Source of the DNA: Rhodococcus qingshengii JCM 15477
Lineage (GTDB): Bacteria > Actinomycetota > Actinomycetes > Mycobacteriales > Mycobacteriaceae
Length of the DNA: 64,000 bases
NCBI RefSeq assembly: GCF_023221595.1
Contig: NZ_CP096563.1
Span: forward strand, 726,501 to 790,500
Direction: 5' to 3'
Part shown: positions 48,162 to 56,833 of the stretch, one piece after another
How the letters are laid out: each line of letters begins with the position of its first letter
Position numbering within the stretch: position 1 is the first letter of the stretch
Translations under genes and position numbers: made by a program
The notes under the pieces: model-generated
What the model was told of the DNA's origin: nothing
What the model saw: the letters and a program-made list of their open reading frames with translations, nothing else
Database searches by the model: none

Positions 48162-48222
48162 GTCGGTTGCCCGCACCTCGGTGCGGGTAACCGGTATCGG
48201 ACGCCGGCACCGCGTCCACTGA

Positions 48223-48238
48223 TTGCAACAGACTGCAA
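48223..48238. promoter_or_regulatory. Inverted repeat TTGCA-N6-TGCAA, site 3
   Basis: Perfect TTGCAACAGACTGCAA, 64 bases upstream of the flavin monooxygenase start. It matches the arms of the sites at 46880 and 46917, linking the two promoter regions. Confidence 0.58.
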
Positions 48239-48301
48239 CGCTTGTGACCGGGGCCACTTATGGGATGTGCTGTGTGTCACATTCACAAACAAGGAGAAGT
48301 G

Positions 48302-50137
48302 ATGACGCAAACCATCGATTCCGCAGTCACCCCCGAGGTGAAGTTGACGGCGGTGACACCTCAGGAGCGCGTCGACGCCTGGCTGGCGGATTTCGAGTCG
48401 GCCCTCGCGGCTCGTGACATCGAGCGTGTGGCAGGCAAATTCGCACTCGACAGCTTCTGGCGAGACCTGGTGTCGTTCACCTGGAACATCAAGACCGTCG
48501 AAGGTCGCGAGCAGATCGCCGACATGCTCTCCGCGCGACTCGACGACACCGATCCTTCGGGATTCCGGACGACCGAGACGCCCGACGAGGCCGACGGCGT
48601 CACGTCAGCCTGGATCGAGTTCGAGACTGCAACCGGGCGTGCGCACGGGCACCTTCGTTTGAAGGGAGATGAAGGTTGGACCCTGCTGACGTCGCTGCAG
48701 GAGTTGAAGGGGTACGAAGAAGGTAAGGGCACTCGTCGTCCGCGCGGCGCCAAGCATGGGGCAGACCCGAACCGCATCACGTGGGCCGAGCAGAAGGAGA
48801 TCGAAGACCGCGAACTCGGTTACACCACACAGCCTTACGTCGTGATCGTCGGCGGCGGCCAGGGCGGCATCGCGCTCGGCGCCCGGATGCGTCAGCTCGG
48901 AGTACCGGCCATCGTGATCGACAGCCATGAGCGACCCGGCGATCAGTGGCGCGGACGCTACAAGTCCCTGTGCCTGCACGATCCGGTTTGGTACGACCAC
49001 CTGCCATACATGCCGTTCCCCGACAACTGGCCGGTGTTCGCGCCCAAGGACAAGATCGGCGACTGGCTCGAGATGTACACCAAGGTCATGGAGGTTCCGT
49101 ACTGGAGTTCCACGACCTGCACCTCGGCGTCGTTCGACGAGAAGACCCAGGAATGGACCGTCGAGGTCAACCGCAACGGCGAGAAGCTGACGTTGCGTCC
49201 CAAGCAGTTGGTGATGGCGACGGGTATGTCCGGCAAGGCCAACGTTCCGACGTTCCCCGGGCAGGACAAGTTCCTCGGCGATCAGCACCACTCGAGCAAG
49301 CACCCCGGCCCGGATCAGTACGTGGGCAAGAAGGTCGTCGTGATCGGGGCCAACAACTCCTCGCACGACATCTGCGGTGCACTGTGGGAGAACGGCATCG
49401 ACGTCACGATGGTGCAGCGCAGCTCGACGCACATCGTGAAGTCGGATTCGCTGATGGATTTGGGCTTGGGCGATCTGTACTCGGAGCGAGCACTGGCCGC
49501 CGGCATGACGACACACAAGGCGGACCTCACGTTCGGTTCGCTGCCGTACCGGATCATGCACGAGTTCCAGATCCCGGTGTACGACGCAATCCGTGAGCGC
49601 GACAAGGATTTCTACGATCGCCTCGAGAAGGCGGGCTTCGAGCACGACTGGGGCGACGACGGTTCGGGCCTGTTCATGAAGTACCTACGCCGTGGCTCGG
49701 GCTACTACATCGATGTCGGCGCTGCCGAACTGGTTGCCAATGGAGACATCAAGCTCGCGCACGGCAACATTCGTGAGCTGACCGAGAACAGCGTGATCCT
49801 CGAAGACGGTACGGAATTGCCTGCCGACGTGGTGGTCTACGCGACCGGCTACGGCTCGATGAATGGCTGGGTGGCGGATCTGATCGGTCAGGACACCGCC
49901 GACAAGGTCGGCAAGGTGTGGGGCCTGGGCTCGAATACCACCAAGGATCCGGGACCGTGGGAAGGCGAGCAGCGCAACATGTGGAAGCCGACGCAGCAGG
50001 AAGCGCTGTGGTTCCACGGAGGCAATCTGCACCAGTCGCGCCACTACTCGCTGTACTTGGCGTTGCAATTGAAGGCGCGTTACGAGGGCATCCCGACACC
50101 GGTGTACGGACTGCAGGAAGTGCATCATCTGAGCTGA
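48302..50137 (+). CDS. Flavin-containing monooxygenase with N-terminal NTF2-like domain
   Basis: 611 residues from ATG 48302 with AAGGAGAAG upstream. Residues about 18-145 are an NTF2/SnoaL-like domain. FAD motif VIVGGGQGGIALGARM (about 180-195); the class B monooxygenase signature at 324-334 reads FLGDQHHSSKH, ending in His where Baeyer-Villiger enzymes have Trp and N-oxygenating FMOs have Tyr or Phe; NADPH-binding motif VVVIGANNSSHDI (about 345-357); late ATGYGS motif. The predicted reaction is oxygen insertion or N/S-oxygenation; the substrate is unknown. It ends eight bases before palindrome copy B. Confidence 0.87.
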   Translation: MTQTIDSAVTPEVKLTAVTPQERVDAWLADFESALAARDIERVAGKFALDSFWRDLVSFTWNIKTVEGREQIADMLSARLDDTDPSGFRTTETPDEADGVTSAWIEFETATGRAHGHLRLKGDEGWTLLTSLQELKGYEEGKGTRRPRGAKHGADPNRITWAEQKEIEDRELGYTTQPYVVIVGGGQGGIALGARMRQLGVPAIVIDSHERPGDQWRGRYKSLCLHDPVWYDHLPYMPFPDNWPVFAPKDKIGDWLEMYTKVMEVPYWSSTTCTSASFDEKTQEWTVEVNRNGEKLTLRPKQLVMATGMSGKANVPTFPGQDKFLGDQHHSSKHPGPDQYVGKKVVVIGANNSSHDICGALWENGIDVTMVQRSSTHIVKSDSLMDLGLGDLYSERALAAGMTTHKADLTFGSLPYRIMHEFQIPVYDAIRERDKDFYDRLEKAGFEHDWGDDGSGLFMKYLRRGSGYYIDVGAAELVANGDIKLAHGNIRELTENSVILEDGTELPADVVVYATGYGSMNGWVADLIGQDTADKVGKVWGLGSNTTKDPGPWEGEQRNMWKPTQQEALWFHGGNLHQSRHYSLYLALQLKARYEGIPTPVYGLQEVHHLS

Positions 50138-50144
50138 AACAGAA

Positions 50145-50194
50145 CTGCTGTGCGCCTTTATTAACCGCGGGAGGTTAATAAAGGCGCACAGCAG
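50145..50194. repeat. Palindrome copy B of the 46-bp dispersed element (bidirectional terminator)
   Basis: Perfect 22-bp arms (50145-50166 and 50173-50194) around GCGGGA. The inner 46 bp (50147-50192) equals 25085-25130 except one base in the centre. It lies between the convergent monooxygenase (stop 50137) and cbtA (stop 50197). Confidence 0.9.
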
Positions 50195-50196
50195 GT

Positions 50197-50973
50197 TCAG
50201 CGAAGGGCGTACTTCTTTGCTACTTCGGTGTCCTTGGTCGCGCGCTCGGTGAGGAAGGCGAATGCCAACCCGAGCACGAGCCAGAGCGTCGCCTGCGTAG
50301 CGAGCGAGGAAAGTCGGAACTCCCACAGCAGAGTTGCCGGGAAGTCCTCGCCCACCTCGTTGATGCCGGGAAGCGAGACGTAACCGATCGCGACGATCAC
50401 CAGGAACGCAGCCACCGGAGCAGCGATGCGCACGCTGAGGAACTCGTGCCCGGAAACTGCCTTTGCCGCCGCTGCTGCCGCGGTGACGGACAGCAGCCCG
50501 AGAATCACGGCGGCCAGCCACAGCAGTGTGCGCTGGTTGATGGTGTCGGGATCTCCGACGGCCGGCGGATTGGCCGGGTACTTGAAAAAGGGGACGGCCT
50601 CGATAGCCAGCCAACCACCGACGGCGATGGCGATCGCCAACAACGGCCCGGACATTCCGGTGAGTCGTCGAGCGTAATTGGCAACGACCGAGAAGATCGC
50701 CCCGAGTGCCAGTCCGGCAAGCGCTGTGGCCAGGAACAGCCCGGCGCGCTGCCCGTCGCGGCTCACCAGTGGTTCTTCTTCGTCACCGTGCGAATGCCCA
50801 GCGGCTTCGCCGGAAACCTCACCGGTGGCGCTGTTGGCTTCTTCGATCGCAATGGCAGCGTTGACGTGCGGTTCACCCAGCACGAATGCAACTCCGCCGG
50901 CAAGGATGCCTGCGATCAGACCAGCCAACAAACCACGAATGAGAAGCTTCGTGAAATTGTCGGCTAGTGGCAC
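50197..50973 (-). CDS. cbtA: CbtA family predicted cobalt transporter subunit
   Basis: 258 residues from GTG 50973, overlapping the cbtB stop by ten bases. About six membrane helices with a His/Glu-rich loop (AAGHSHGDEEEP, about residues 58-69) that could bind metal. CbtA is a predicted B12-regulated cobalt uptake protein. Here it follows CbtB, and both lie behind a cobalamin riboswitch, which strongly supports the assignment. Confidence 0.9.
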   Translation of the reverse strand: MPLADNFTKLLIRGLLAGLIAGILAGGVAFVLGEPHVNAAIAIEEANSATGEVSGEAAGHSHGDEEEPLVSRDGQRAGLFLATALAGLALGAIFSVVANYARRLTGMSGPLLAIAIAVGGWLAIEAVPFFKYPANPPAVGDPDTINQRTLLWLAAVILGLLSVTAAAAAAKAVSGHEFLSVRIAAPVAAFLVIVAIGYVSLPGINEVGEDFPATLLWEFRLSSLATQATLWLVLGLAFAFLTERATKDTEVAKKYALR

Positions 50974-51158
50974 GGCAGGCCCATCAAGTGTCGACCGTCG
51001 TGCATCAATTCATGCATGTACATGCCGGTGCGAGAGATAGCGCCCTGGTCGAATCCGACCAGGTAGAGAGCCAGCATCGCGAACAGAACTACTGCAGCGG
51101 CGAGGAAAGCAAGACGAGTCGAATCGATCGACGTATCGGGAGAATAGGCGAGAGCCAT
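50964..51158 (-). CDS. cbtB: CbtB family predicted cobalt transporter subunit
   Basis: 64 residues from ATG 51158 behind an AGGAGG site. One membrane helix (about 16-37) and the diagnostic C-terminal His cluster MHELMHDGRHLMGLPCH. Acts with CbtA in predicted cobalt import. The leader upstream is a cobalamin riboswitch, so expression should fall when B12 is plentiful. Confidence 0.92.
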   Translation of the reverse strand: MALAYSPDTSIDSTRLAFLAAAVVLFAMLALYLVGFDQGAISRTGMYMHELMHDGRHLMGLPCH

Positions 51159-51195
51159 CGAAGCCTCCTGGGATTTTCGCGTCCCCTAGGTCCAT

Positions 51196-51309
51196 GCGAT
51201 GGCCGAAGTGTCTGGCTGTCGAAATTGTCGTGCCGAAAAAGGCACTTCACCTCGAATTACAGTGGCGCGACCGCTCCGGGCTTTCACCGGATTCCTGTCG
51301 GACCATCGC
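51196..51309 (-). promoter_or_regulatory. Cobalamin (AdoCbl) riboswitch upstream of cbtB-cbtA
   Basis: On the minus strand the closing stem GCGATGG (51309-51303) pairs with CCATCGC (51202-51196). Between them lie the conserved elements GGTGAAAGCCCGGAGCGG, CGCCACTGTAATTC, a hairpin GTGCCTTTTTCGGCAC and the B12-box segment GCCAGACAC, in the right order. It ends 37 bases before the cbtB start; the short distance to a strong ribosome site favours translational control. Confidence 0.92.
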
Positions 51310-51410
51310 GTTTACATGCGAACTTTTGCACTACAGCCCGCACCGTGTCAACGCGTGAAGCCGAGATGACCGTCGATTGTGCCCGCCAAGGCAGGCACAA
51401 TCGCTCGAGA

Positions 51411-51719
51411 TCAGCTCTTTGCGGCGACGTCCAGGACAACTTCGAATTCGAGCAACGACGCACCCGAAGCGACGGGCTTCGCGCGCTCGCCGGAATGGGC
51501 TTCACGGGCGGGGCCGTCACGCCAATCGGCGAACGCCTGCTCGGACTCCCATTGGGTCACCACGAAGTAGCGGCTCTCACCGGCGGTGGGGCGGAGGAGT
51601 TGGAATCCGAGAAAGCCCGGGGAGTTCTCGACTGCGTGAGCGCGTGCTGCGAAGCGCTTCTCCAGTTCGGGGCCGGCGCCCTCGGGGACCTCGATTGCAT
51701 TGATCTTCACGACTGCCAT
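51411..51719 (-). CDS. mhuD: Haem-degrading monooxygenase MhuD (mycobilin-producing type)
   Basis: 102 residues, ferredoxin-like ABM fold. It begins MAVVKINAIEVPEGAGPELE and is very close to M. tuberculosis Rv3592, with N7, W66 and the haem ligand H75 at the same positions. MhuD opens haem and frees iron without making CO, which helps use of host or environmental haem iron. It is divergent from the hydrolase gene at 51756, as Rv3592 is from Rv3591c. Confidence 0.93.
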   Translation of the reverse strand: MAVVKINAIEVPEGAGPELEKRFAARAHAVENSPGFLGFQLLRPTAGESRYFVVTQWESEQAFADWRDGPAREAHSGERAKPVASGASLLEFEVVLDVAAKS

Positions 51720-51755
51720 GCAAGCGACATTACCCGCGCACCTTCACCGCGTACC

Positions 51756-52502
51756 GTGACACTCGTGTTGCATGACGAAGGTGGAACGGGACAACCGATT
51801 CTGTTGTTGCACGGCCTCATGGGCAGCTCCCGAACGTGGCTACGCCAGGTGCCGTGGATCCGCGAGTTCGGCCACGTCTACACCTTCGACGCTGCCGGTC
51901 ACGGCAGGCCGGCGCCAGCGGCACTGACTACCGAGGCATTCGTCGAGGACCTGACATCGGCGGTTGCGTCCATCGAGGAGCCGATGATCGTGATCGGTCA
52001 TTCGATGGGGGCTCTGCATGCGTGGTGCTTCGCCGCCGCGCATCCCGAAAAGGTTTGTGCGCTGGTCCTCGAAGACATGGCCCCGGACTTTCGTGGACGC
52101 ACCGCTGCGGACTGGGCGCAGATGATCTCGGCGTGGCCGCAGCCGTTTGCTTCCGAGGAGGCGATGAAGGAATTCTTCGGCCCCGTCGCCGGCCAGTACT
52201 TTCTCGATTCTTTCGACCGCCGCGACGACGGGTGGTACCTGCACGGCGACGTGTCGACCTTCCGCGACATCTCGGAGGAGTGGGGCACGAGGCATTTCTG
52301 GGATCAGTGGAAGGCGATCGAGGTGCCGACCTTGCTGATCGAGGGAGAGTTCACCATCACCCCTGAGGGACAGATGCGAGAGATGGCCGAGAGGCCGGGA
52401 ACTCGGTACGTACGTATTGCCGATGCAGGCCACCTGGTCCACGACGATCAACCGCAGCGCTATCGCGAAGTGGTGACGGAATTCCTTCAGACCGTGAGCT
52501 GA
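51756..52502 (+). CDS. Alpha/beta-fold hydrolase
   Basis: 248 residues from GTG 51756 (GTG 51765 is close by); longer upstream frames run through mhuD and are rejected. Motifs: ILLLHGLMGSSRTW (oxyanion region), nucleophile S83 in VIGHSMGALHAW, and catalytic His in DAGHLVHDDQPQRY near the C-terminus. Corresponds in position to Rv3591c. Substrate unknown. The 36-base gap to mhuD must hold both promoters. Its 3' end overlaps the HIT gene by 16 bases. Confidence 0.88.
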   Translation: MTLVLHDEGGTGQPILLLHGLMGSSRTWLRQVPWIREFGHVYTFDAAGHGRPAPAALTTEAFVEDLTSAVASIEEPMIVIGHSMGALHAWCFAAAHPEKVCALVLEDMAPDFRGRTAADWAQMISAWPQPFASEEAMKEFFGPVAGQYFLDSFDRRDDGWYLHGDVSTFRDISEEWGTRHFWDQWKAIEVPTLLIEGEFTITPEGQMREMAERPGTRYVRIADAGHLVHDDQPQRYREVVTEFLQTVS

Positions 52503-52912
52503 CTTCGGATCGACGCGCCCACCTGCTCCAGCTCGACGGCTCGCCTGGCGAGGAGTCCAGCAGCGAACTTCGCCTTGTCGCCGCGATGGCGGGGGACGAC
52601 GTGCAGGTGCGAGTGGAACACGGTTTGGCCCGCGGCACGCCCGTCGTTGACGAGAAAGTTGACTCCGTCAGCGGCGATGTCGCAGCGGCGTAGAGCTCCG
52701 GCGATGAGCGTGCCGACGCGGAACATCTCTGCGCCTTCGTGACTTTCGAGAGCATCGAGGTTCTCTGCATGACGCTTGGGGACCACCAGGGTGTGTCCGC
52801 GACTCACCGGCCGTGCATCGAGGAATGCGAGAGTTGTCTCGCTCTCGTGAACGAGAATCGCCGGCTCGGTCAGCGCGACGATCTTGCAGAAGACGCAGGA
52901 ATCGGTGCTCAT
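52487..52912 (-). CDS. HIT-family nucleotide hydrolase
   Basis: 141 residues from ATG 52912. The histidine triad H100-x-H102-x-H104 lies in VFHSHLHVVPRHRGDK, and CVFCKIVA at the start is the zinc-type N-terminus of Hint-like proteins. Hydrolyses nucleotidyl phosphoramidates or dinucleoside polyphosphates. Convergent with the alpha/beta hydrolase (16-base overlap). Confidence 0.92.
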   Translation of the reverse strand: MSTDSCVFCKIVALTEPAILVHESETTLAFLDARPVSRGHTLVVPKRHAENLDALESHEGAEMFRVGTLIAGALRRCDIAADGVNFLVNDGRAAGQTVFHSHLHVVPRHRGDKAKFAAGLLARRAVELEQVGASIRSQLTV

Positions 52913-52950
52913 GCCTACAGAATGTAGTCCGAAATCAGATCCGACCCCGA

Positions 52951-55569
52951 CTACAGCAAGCGCAGTTGGCGTGCCCTCGTGATCGCTTCGTTTCGATTGT
53001 GTACGTCGAGCTTCTTGTAGAGAGTGCGCAGTTGAGTCTTGACGGTGTTGACGGACACGTACAGTTTGTCGGCCATCGCAGCCGACCCCATGCCGAGCGC
53101 CAGGAGTGAGAGGACTTTCTGTTCGCGTTCGGTCAGCTCCACGATATGTACGAATTCCGGAAAAGATTCCGCAGGAGCCCTTTTCGAGAATTCGGCCAGT
53201 GCACGCGATTTCGTTTCGGCCATCGATTCGAGTTTCTCGACGTCCGACGATGCGATGGTCGCGAACGAACGTAGAAGTCCGGTCTGATCCGCGATGCTGC
53301 ACGCTCTGGACCACTCCTGAGAGGCGAGGCGTGGCTCACCCAGCTCGGAGTGGGCAACCGCTTGCACCAGAAGCGATTCCATCTGTGCCCGCGGATAGGA
53401 TACGCCAGACCAGTCGAACTGGTGACACAGCGCCACCGCGGCCTCGTTCTGGCCGATCCGCTGACGTAAACGCGCCACCGACGTGAGCGTCCACGGGTTG
53501 GCTGCAGGATCGATGATCTCCTTGGCCAGTGCTACGGCATTGTTCCCCTGTCCGAGAGCGAGCAAGAGATCGATCTCTGCGGATTGCAACAGAGGAAGCG
53601 CGAAAGATGTAGCCGTGTACTGCTTGGAATGTGCTTCGATCGCATTGTGGAGCAACAGTAGTGCCGCAGTGTGGTCGCCGGAGGTCAAGGCGAATTGGCA
53701 ATGCGCATAGACGACGAATGCCCACAGTTCCTCGGTGTCGGACGGAAGACCGAGTTCGGTCAATGCGAGACGTGCGTCGTCGAAGTCGAGTGTGTCGAGA
53801 GCAGTGAGCGCCCGTGCTGTCAGGCCGGCGATCTTGACCACAGGTTCGAGCCAACCGCCGGGGTCCGGATGCTTCTGTTCGAGTTCGGACCAGTGTGTGG
53901 CCTGCCGCGGCTCACCAGCCAGCGCCCAATTCAGGGCGGCACTTCCCGCAGAGTTACGAGCGATGAAGTCGACTCCATGAGACAGGGCGCCGTGGTACGC
54001 CATTCGAGCCTTGATCGTGGATTCTGTGAACCTGCCGCTCAATTGAAAATTGATCGCCCATTGAAGTCGCATGAGAGGGAGCTGTGCGCTGACCGCTTCC
54101 GGGTTGTTCTCCAGCGCACTGCGACTGAGATGAGACAGGCGCCTGGTGGTTTCTGCTGCGAGCCCGTACTCGCCTGCCATCCTGAGCATGATCGATTGAA
54201 CGCAGGCAATGCTCAAGGCGTCCTTCGCGCCGGCTTCAGCGCCGAGAGCCCACAGTTCTGCCGGCGATTCGGGTAGCAAGTCGACTACCGTCGAGCGCTC
54301 GCTAGGATGCATCGTGAACAGTGCGCGCCCTGCCTCCACGGCAGAGTGTTTGTCCGCTGCTTCCGCCGGAATCCGTTGGAGAGCAGAGCGAACCGAGTCC
54401 AGATTGTGGACGATCATCGTCACCCAGTGTTGCTCGACGATGTCTACTGCCAGGGTCCAGTTCTGTGCCTCGACCGCGTAGTCCAGCGCCGACGCGTGAT
54501 GACCGTGGTCGAGTCGGTTGTGTGCGAGGAACGAAAGACGTTGCGCCGGATCGACTCCAGCGCGCTTTTGGTGCGCGAGTATCGATCGACGAATGGCGGG
54601 AGGCAGCTCCCAGGTTTCTTCGGCTTCGGTCTCGACCCGTGACAACAACCCGGCTGTCTCCAGTATCGCCAGGCGCACGCGAATCTGATGAACGGTCTCG
54701 CCATCCTCAGGGTGTTGGGACTCGAACAGCATGGCGGCGATGTCGACGGTGATCGATCGCGCAAAGGCCGTCGCGAGCAGGAACTCGAGTTGTTCCACAT
54801 GATCAGCGGTCATGAGAACGGATTTGTTCACGTAGTCGTCGATCGCCTGCGCGATGTTCTTCCTGATCATCTGCTCGCGGTTGCGGCTACCCGATGTCTG
54901 GACGGCGGGAACGGCGACACGAACCAGCGCTGGCAGCCCACCTGTCAGGGATGTGATTTGTTCGGCATCACCGTCAGTCGTGTGTACGTCAGCTTGTGCG
55001 AGCAAATGGGCGGTATCGGCTCTCGTGAACAACAGCTCACTCGCGCTTATCACCTCGTGGTCCGTGTCGAGCAGGTACGGCTCGGAGAACATGCCGAAGC
55101 CCGAGAGCGTGACCACGAGGTCCAGGTTGTGGCAGAGGGCGAGGAGTTCGATCAACTGATCGTCCAACTCTGGTTCCGATATCAGATCCGGCCTGATCAG
55201 CACGAGCAGCACGGGGCGGCTGAGGGCGTTCAGGGATTTGGCGACAGCGGTGAAAGGATCGGCGAGATCGTCGACGTCGGGCAGTGCGATTCCGGCAGCG
55301 TGGATTCGATCGAGGACAACGGCCCAGAAATCTTCGAGTGTCGACGAGGGCCGTGGGGCCGAGACCCAGACGAGTATTCGTTCGGATGCCAAATGGGCGC
55401 GCAGCCACGATGCGATCAACGACGATTTCCCGTGGCCGTTCGGTGCACGGACGATGGTCAGCGCGGCACGTCGGTCAAGTTTGTCGAAGAGCGCTTGCCG
55501 GGGAATCGACGTCGCGAGGGTGCGCCTTTCGGGAATAGCTGCCCAGTCGTGGCCGTCCATCCCGAACAT
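52951..55569 (-). CDS. Large ATP-binding LuxR regulator (LAL / MalT-like)
   Basis: 872 residues from ATG 55569, where GAAAGGG is placed about nine bases upstream; ATG 55638 would add residues without a ribosome site. An N-terminal NTPase domain has Walker A RAPNGHGKSSL (about 41-51). A long helical TPR-like region follows. A C-terminal LuxR helix-turn-helix (about 808-868) contains ELTEREQKVLSLLALGMG and VNTVKTQLRTLYKKLDVHN. MalT-type regulators bind an effector and ATP before activating. The divergent gene at 55863 is a candidate target. Confidence 0.88.
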   Translation of the reverse strand: MFGMDGHDWAAIPERRTLATSIPRQALFDKLDRRAALTIVRAPNGHGKSSLIASWLRAHLASERILVWVSAPRPSSTLEDFWAVVLDRIHAAGIALPDVDDLADPFTAVAKSLNALSRPVLLVLIRPDLISEPELDDQLIELLALCHNLDLVVTLSGFGMFSEPYLLDTDHEVISASELLFTRADTAHLLAQADVHTTDGDAEQITSLTGGLPALVRVAVPAVQTSGSRNREQMIRKNIAQAIDDYVNKSVLMTADHVEQLEFLLATAFARSITVDIAAMLFESQHPEDGETVHQIRVRLAILETAGLLSRVETEAEETWELPPAIRRSILAHQKRAGVDPAQRLSFLAHNRLDHGHHASALDYAVEAQNWTLAVDIVEQHWVTMIVHNLDSVRSALQRIPAEAADKHSAVEAGRALFTMHPSERSTVVDLLPESPAELWALGAEAGAKDALSIACVQSIMLRMAGEYGLAAETTRRLSHLSRSALENNPEAVSAQLPLMRLQWAINFQLSGRFTESTIKARMAYHGALSHGVDFIARNSAGSAALNWALAGEPRQATHWSELEQKHPDPGGWLEPVVKIAGLTARALTALDTLDFDDARLALTELGLPSDTEELWAFVVYAHCQFALTSGDHTAALLLLHNAIEAHSKQYTATSFALPLLQSAEIDLLLALGQGNNAVALAKEIIDPAANPWTLTSVARLRQRIGQNEAAVALCHQFDWSGVSYPRAQMESLLVQAVAHSELGEPRLASQEWSRACSIADQTGLLRSFATIASSDVEKLESMAETKSRALAEFSKRAPAESFPEFVHIVELTEREQKVLSLLALGMGSAAMADKLYVSVNTVKTQLRTLYKKLDVHNRNEAITRARQLRLL

Positions 55570-55862
55570 CAACGCGGACCCTTTCTGCTTTCGCGCCCCG
55601 CAATGATTGAAGAGTTTGGGCGGATTGTCTCGATCCATCTATCTACAGGGAGGAGCGTAGCTGGTGCGAATCCAGAGCGTGCCATCCCGGGCAATTCACC
55701 CGGGAATTCACCCCGGCTGAGAGAAGTTCACCCACACAATCACGCCGTCACCATTGGCTTTCGAGTCCCTCGAGCGACTTCTATTGAACGTAGCTCGGGA
55801 TTCGCCAAATGTGGCCGCGAGCGCCTGTCGGAGGCCCGAGAGTCAGACATCGAAGGAGCGTC

Positions 55863-56774
55863 GTGAGAACTCGTCTGTCAGAGGTGCGGTCGAAGGCCGT
55901 TGTCGTCGGACTCCGGCCGAGAGCGTGGCGCCGAGGAGTGCGAGGTATCGGCATAGTTGTCGTGACCGGAGCTCTGGTGGTCGGCGCTGCTGCGCTCGGC
56001 TTGCTGCCGATGCAGTCGGATGTTCGATTGGCGGCCGAGGGAGAGTTCGTGCCTCCCTTCGCCGTCGAGCTGACGGTGATTGACGGTGCACCGCCCTTCG
56101 ATCCCGCTGACGGTCCAGGGCTCGATTCGGGACCGTCCAACGGCATTGTCCGAGAGGGTGATCCGGTGACGTATGTCATCGACATCGGTGTCCGGGGCAA
56201 CCCGCTCTCCGACGTGGTCGTGCAACTTCCGGTGCCTCGAGGTTTCGTTCTGCCGTCCGTGCCTGATTACTGCGGAGACGGCTCGGGTGTCGACGAGGTC
56301 GGATTACATTGCCTGATAGGCAATCTGGAAGCGGACCGGTACTTCACCCGAACGGCGACGATGACTGCGGGAAAGCGGGAAGACGCCGACGGTCTACCGA
56401 TCGCTGCACTGGTCACCGCAGATCGGGGGGCGGTTCGCGTGCGGTCGGGCGATGTCACGGTGCGGGTGGCGACCACCCCGGGAGTGTGTGATCCGTACGG
56501 GATTTCTGTTGGTGGTCAGAGAAGCCAGTGGGCTGCTGTCTCGGCAGATGGACGAATCTCAGGTCTGGTGACATCGGGCATCTCGGAGGCGGTGGTGATC
56601 GACGGCGTCGATCAATGCGGGCACGCGACAGCGCGGACGGTGAAACCGTTCGAGGGTCACTTCTCGTTTGTCGGACTGCTACCGGGGACGTATCGCGTCA
56701 CGGTCGACGGCCGAGCGCCGGTGGATGTGGTGCTGGAACCAGGTGCAATGGCGGTCGGTGGCCTGACGTTCTGA
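55863..56774 (+). CDS. Membrane-anchored exported protein of unknown function
   Basis: 303 residues from GTG 55863 with GAAGGAG just upstream (start 55809 is also open). A basic cytoplasmic start, one membrane helix (about 27-48), then an exterior part resembling DUF11/prealbumin-like beta domains: GDPVTYVIDIGVRGNPLSDV and VVQLPVPRGFVLPSVPDYCG with paired cysteines, and a late GHFSFVGLLPGTYRVTVDG typical of carboxypeptidase-like beta sandwiches. Divergent from the LAL regulator. It may be a surface protein; I cannot name a family for the whole. Confidence 0.68.
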   Translation: MRTRLSEVRSKAVVVGLRPRAWRRGVRGIGIVVVTGALVVGAAALGLLPMQSDVRLAAEGEFVPPFAVELTVIDGAPPFDPADGPGLDSGPSNGIVREGDPVTYVIDIGVRGNPLSDVVVQLPVPRGFVLPSVPDYCGDGSGVDEVGLHCLIGNLEADRYFTRTATMTAGKREDADGLPIAALVTADRGAVRVRSGDVTVRVATTPGVCDPYGISVGGQRSQWAAVSADGRISGLVTSGISEAVVIDGVDQCGHATARTVKPFEGHFSFVGLLPGTYRVTVDGRAPVDVVLEPGAMAVGGLTF

Positions 56775-56833
56775 TACAGCTTCGCAGGAATGGCAACACT
56801 CGTAACAGTCAGTAGCAGTCAATGGAGGATCCA

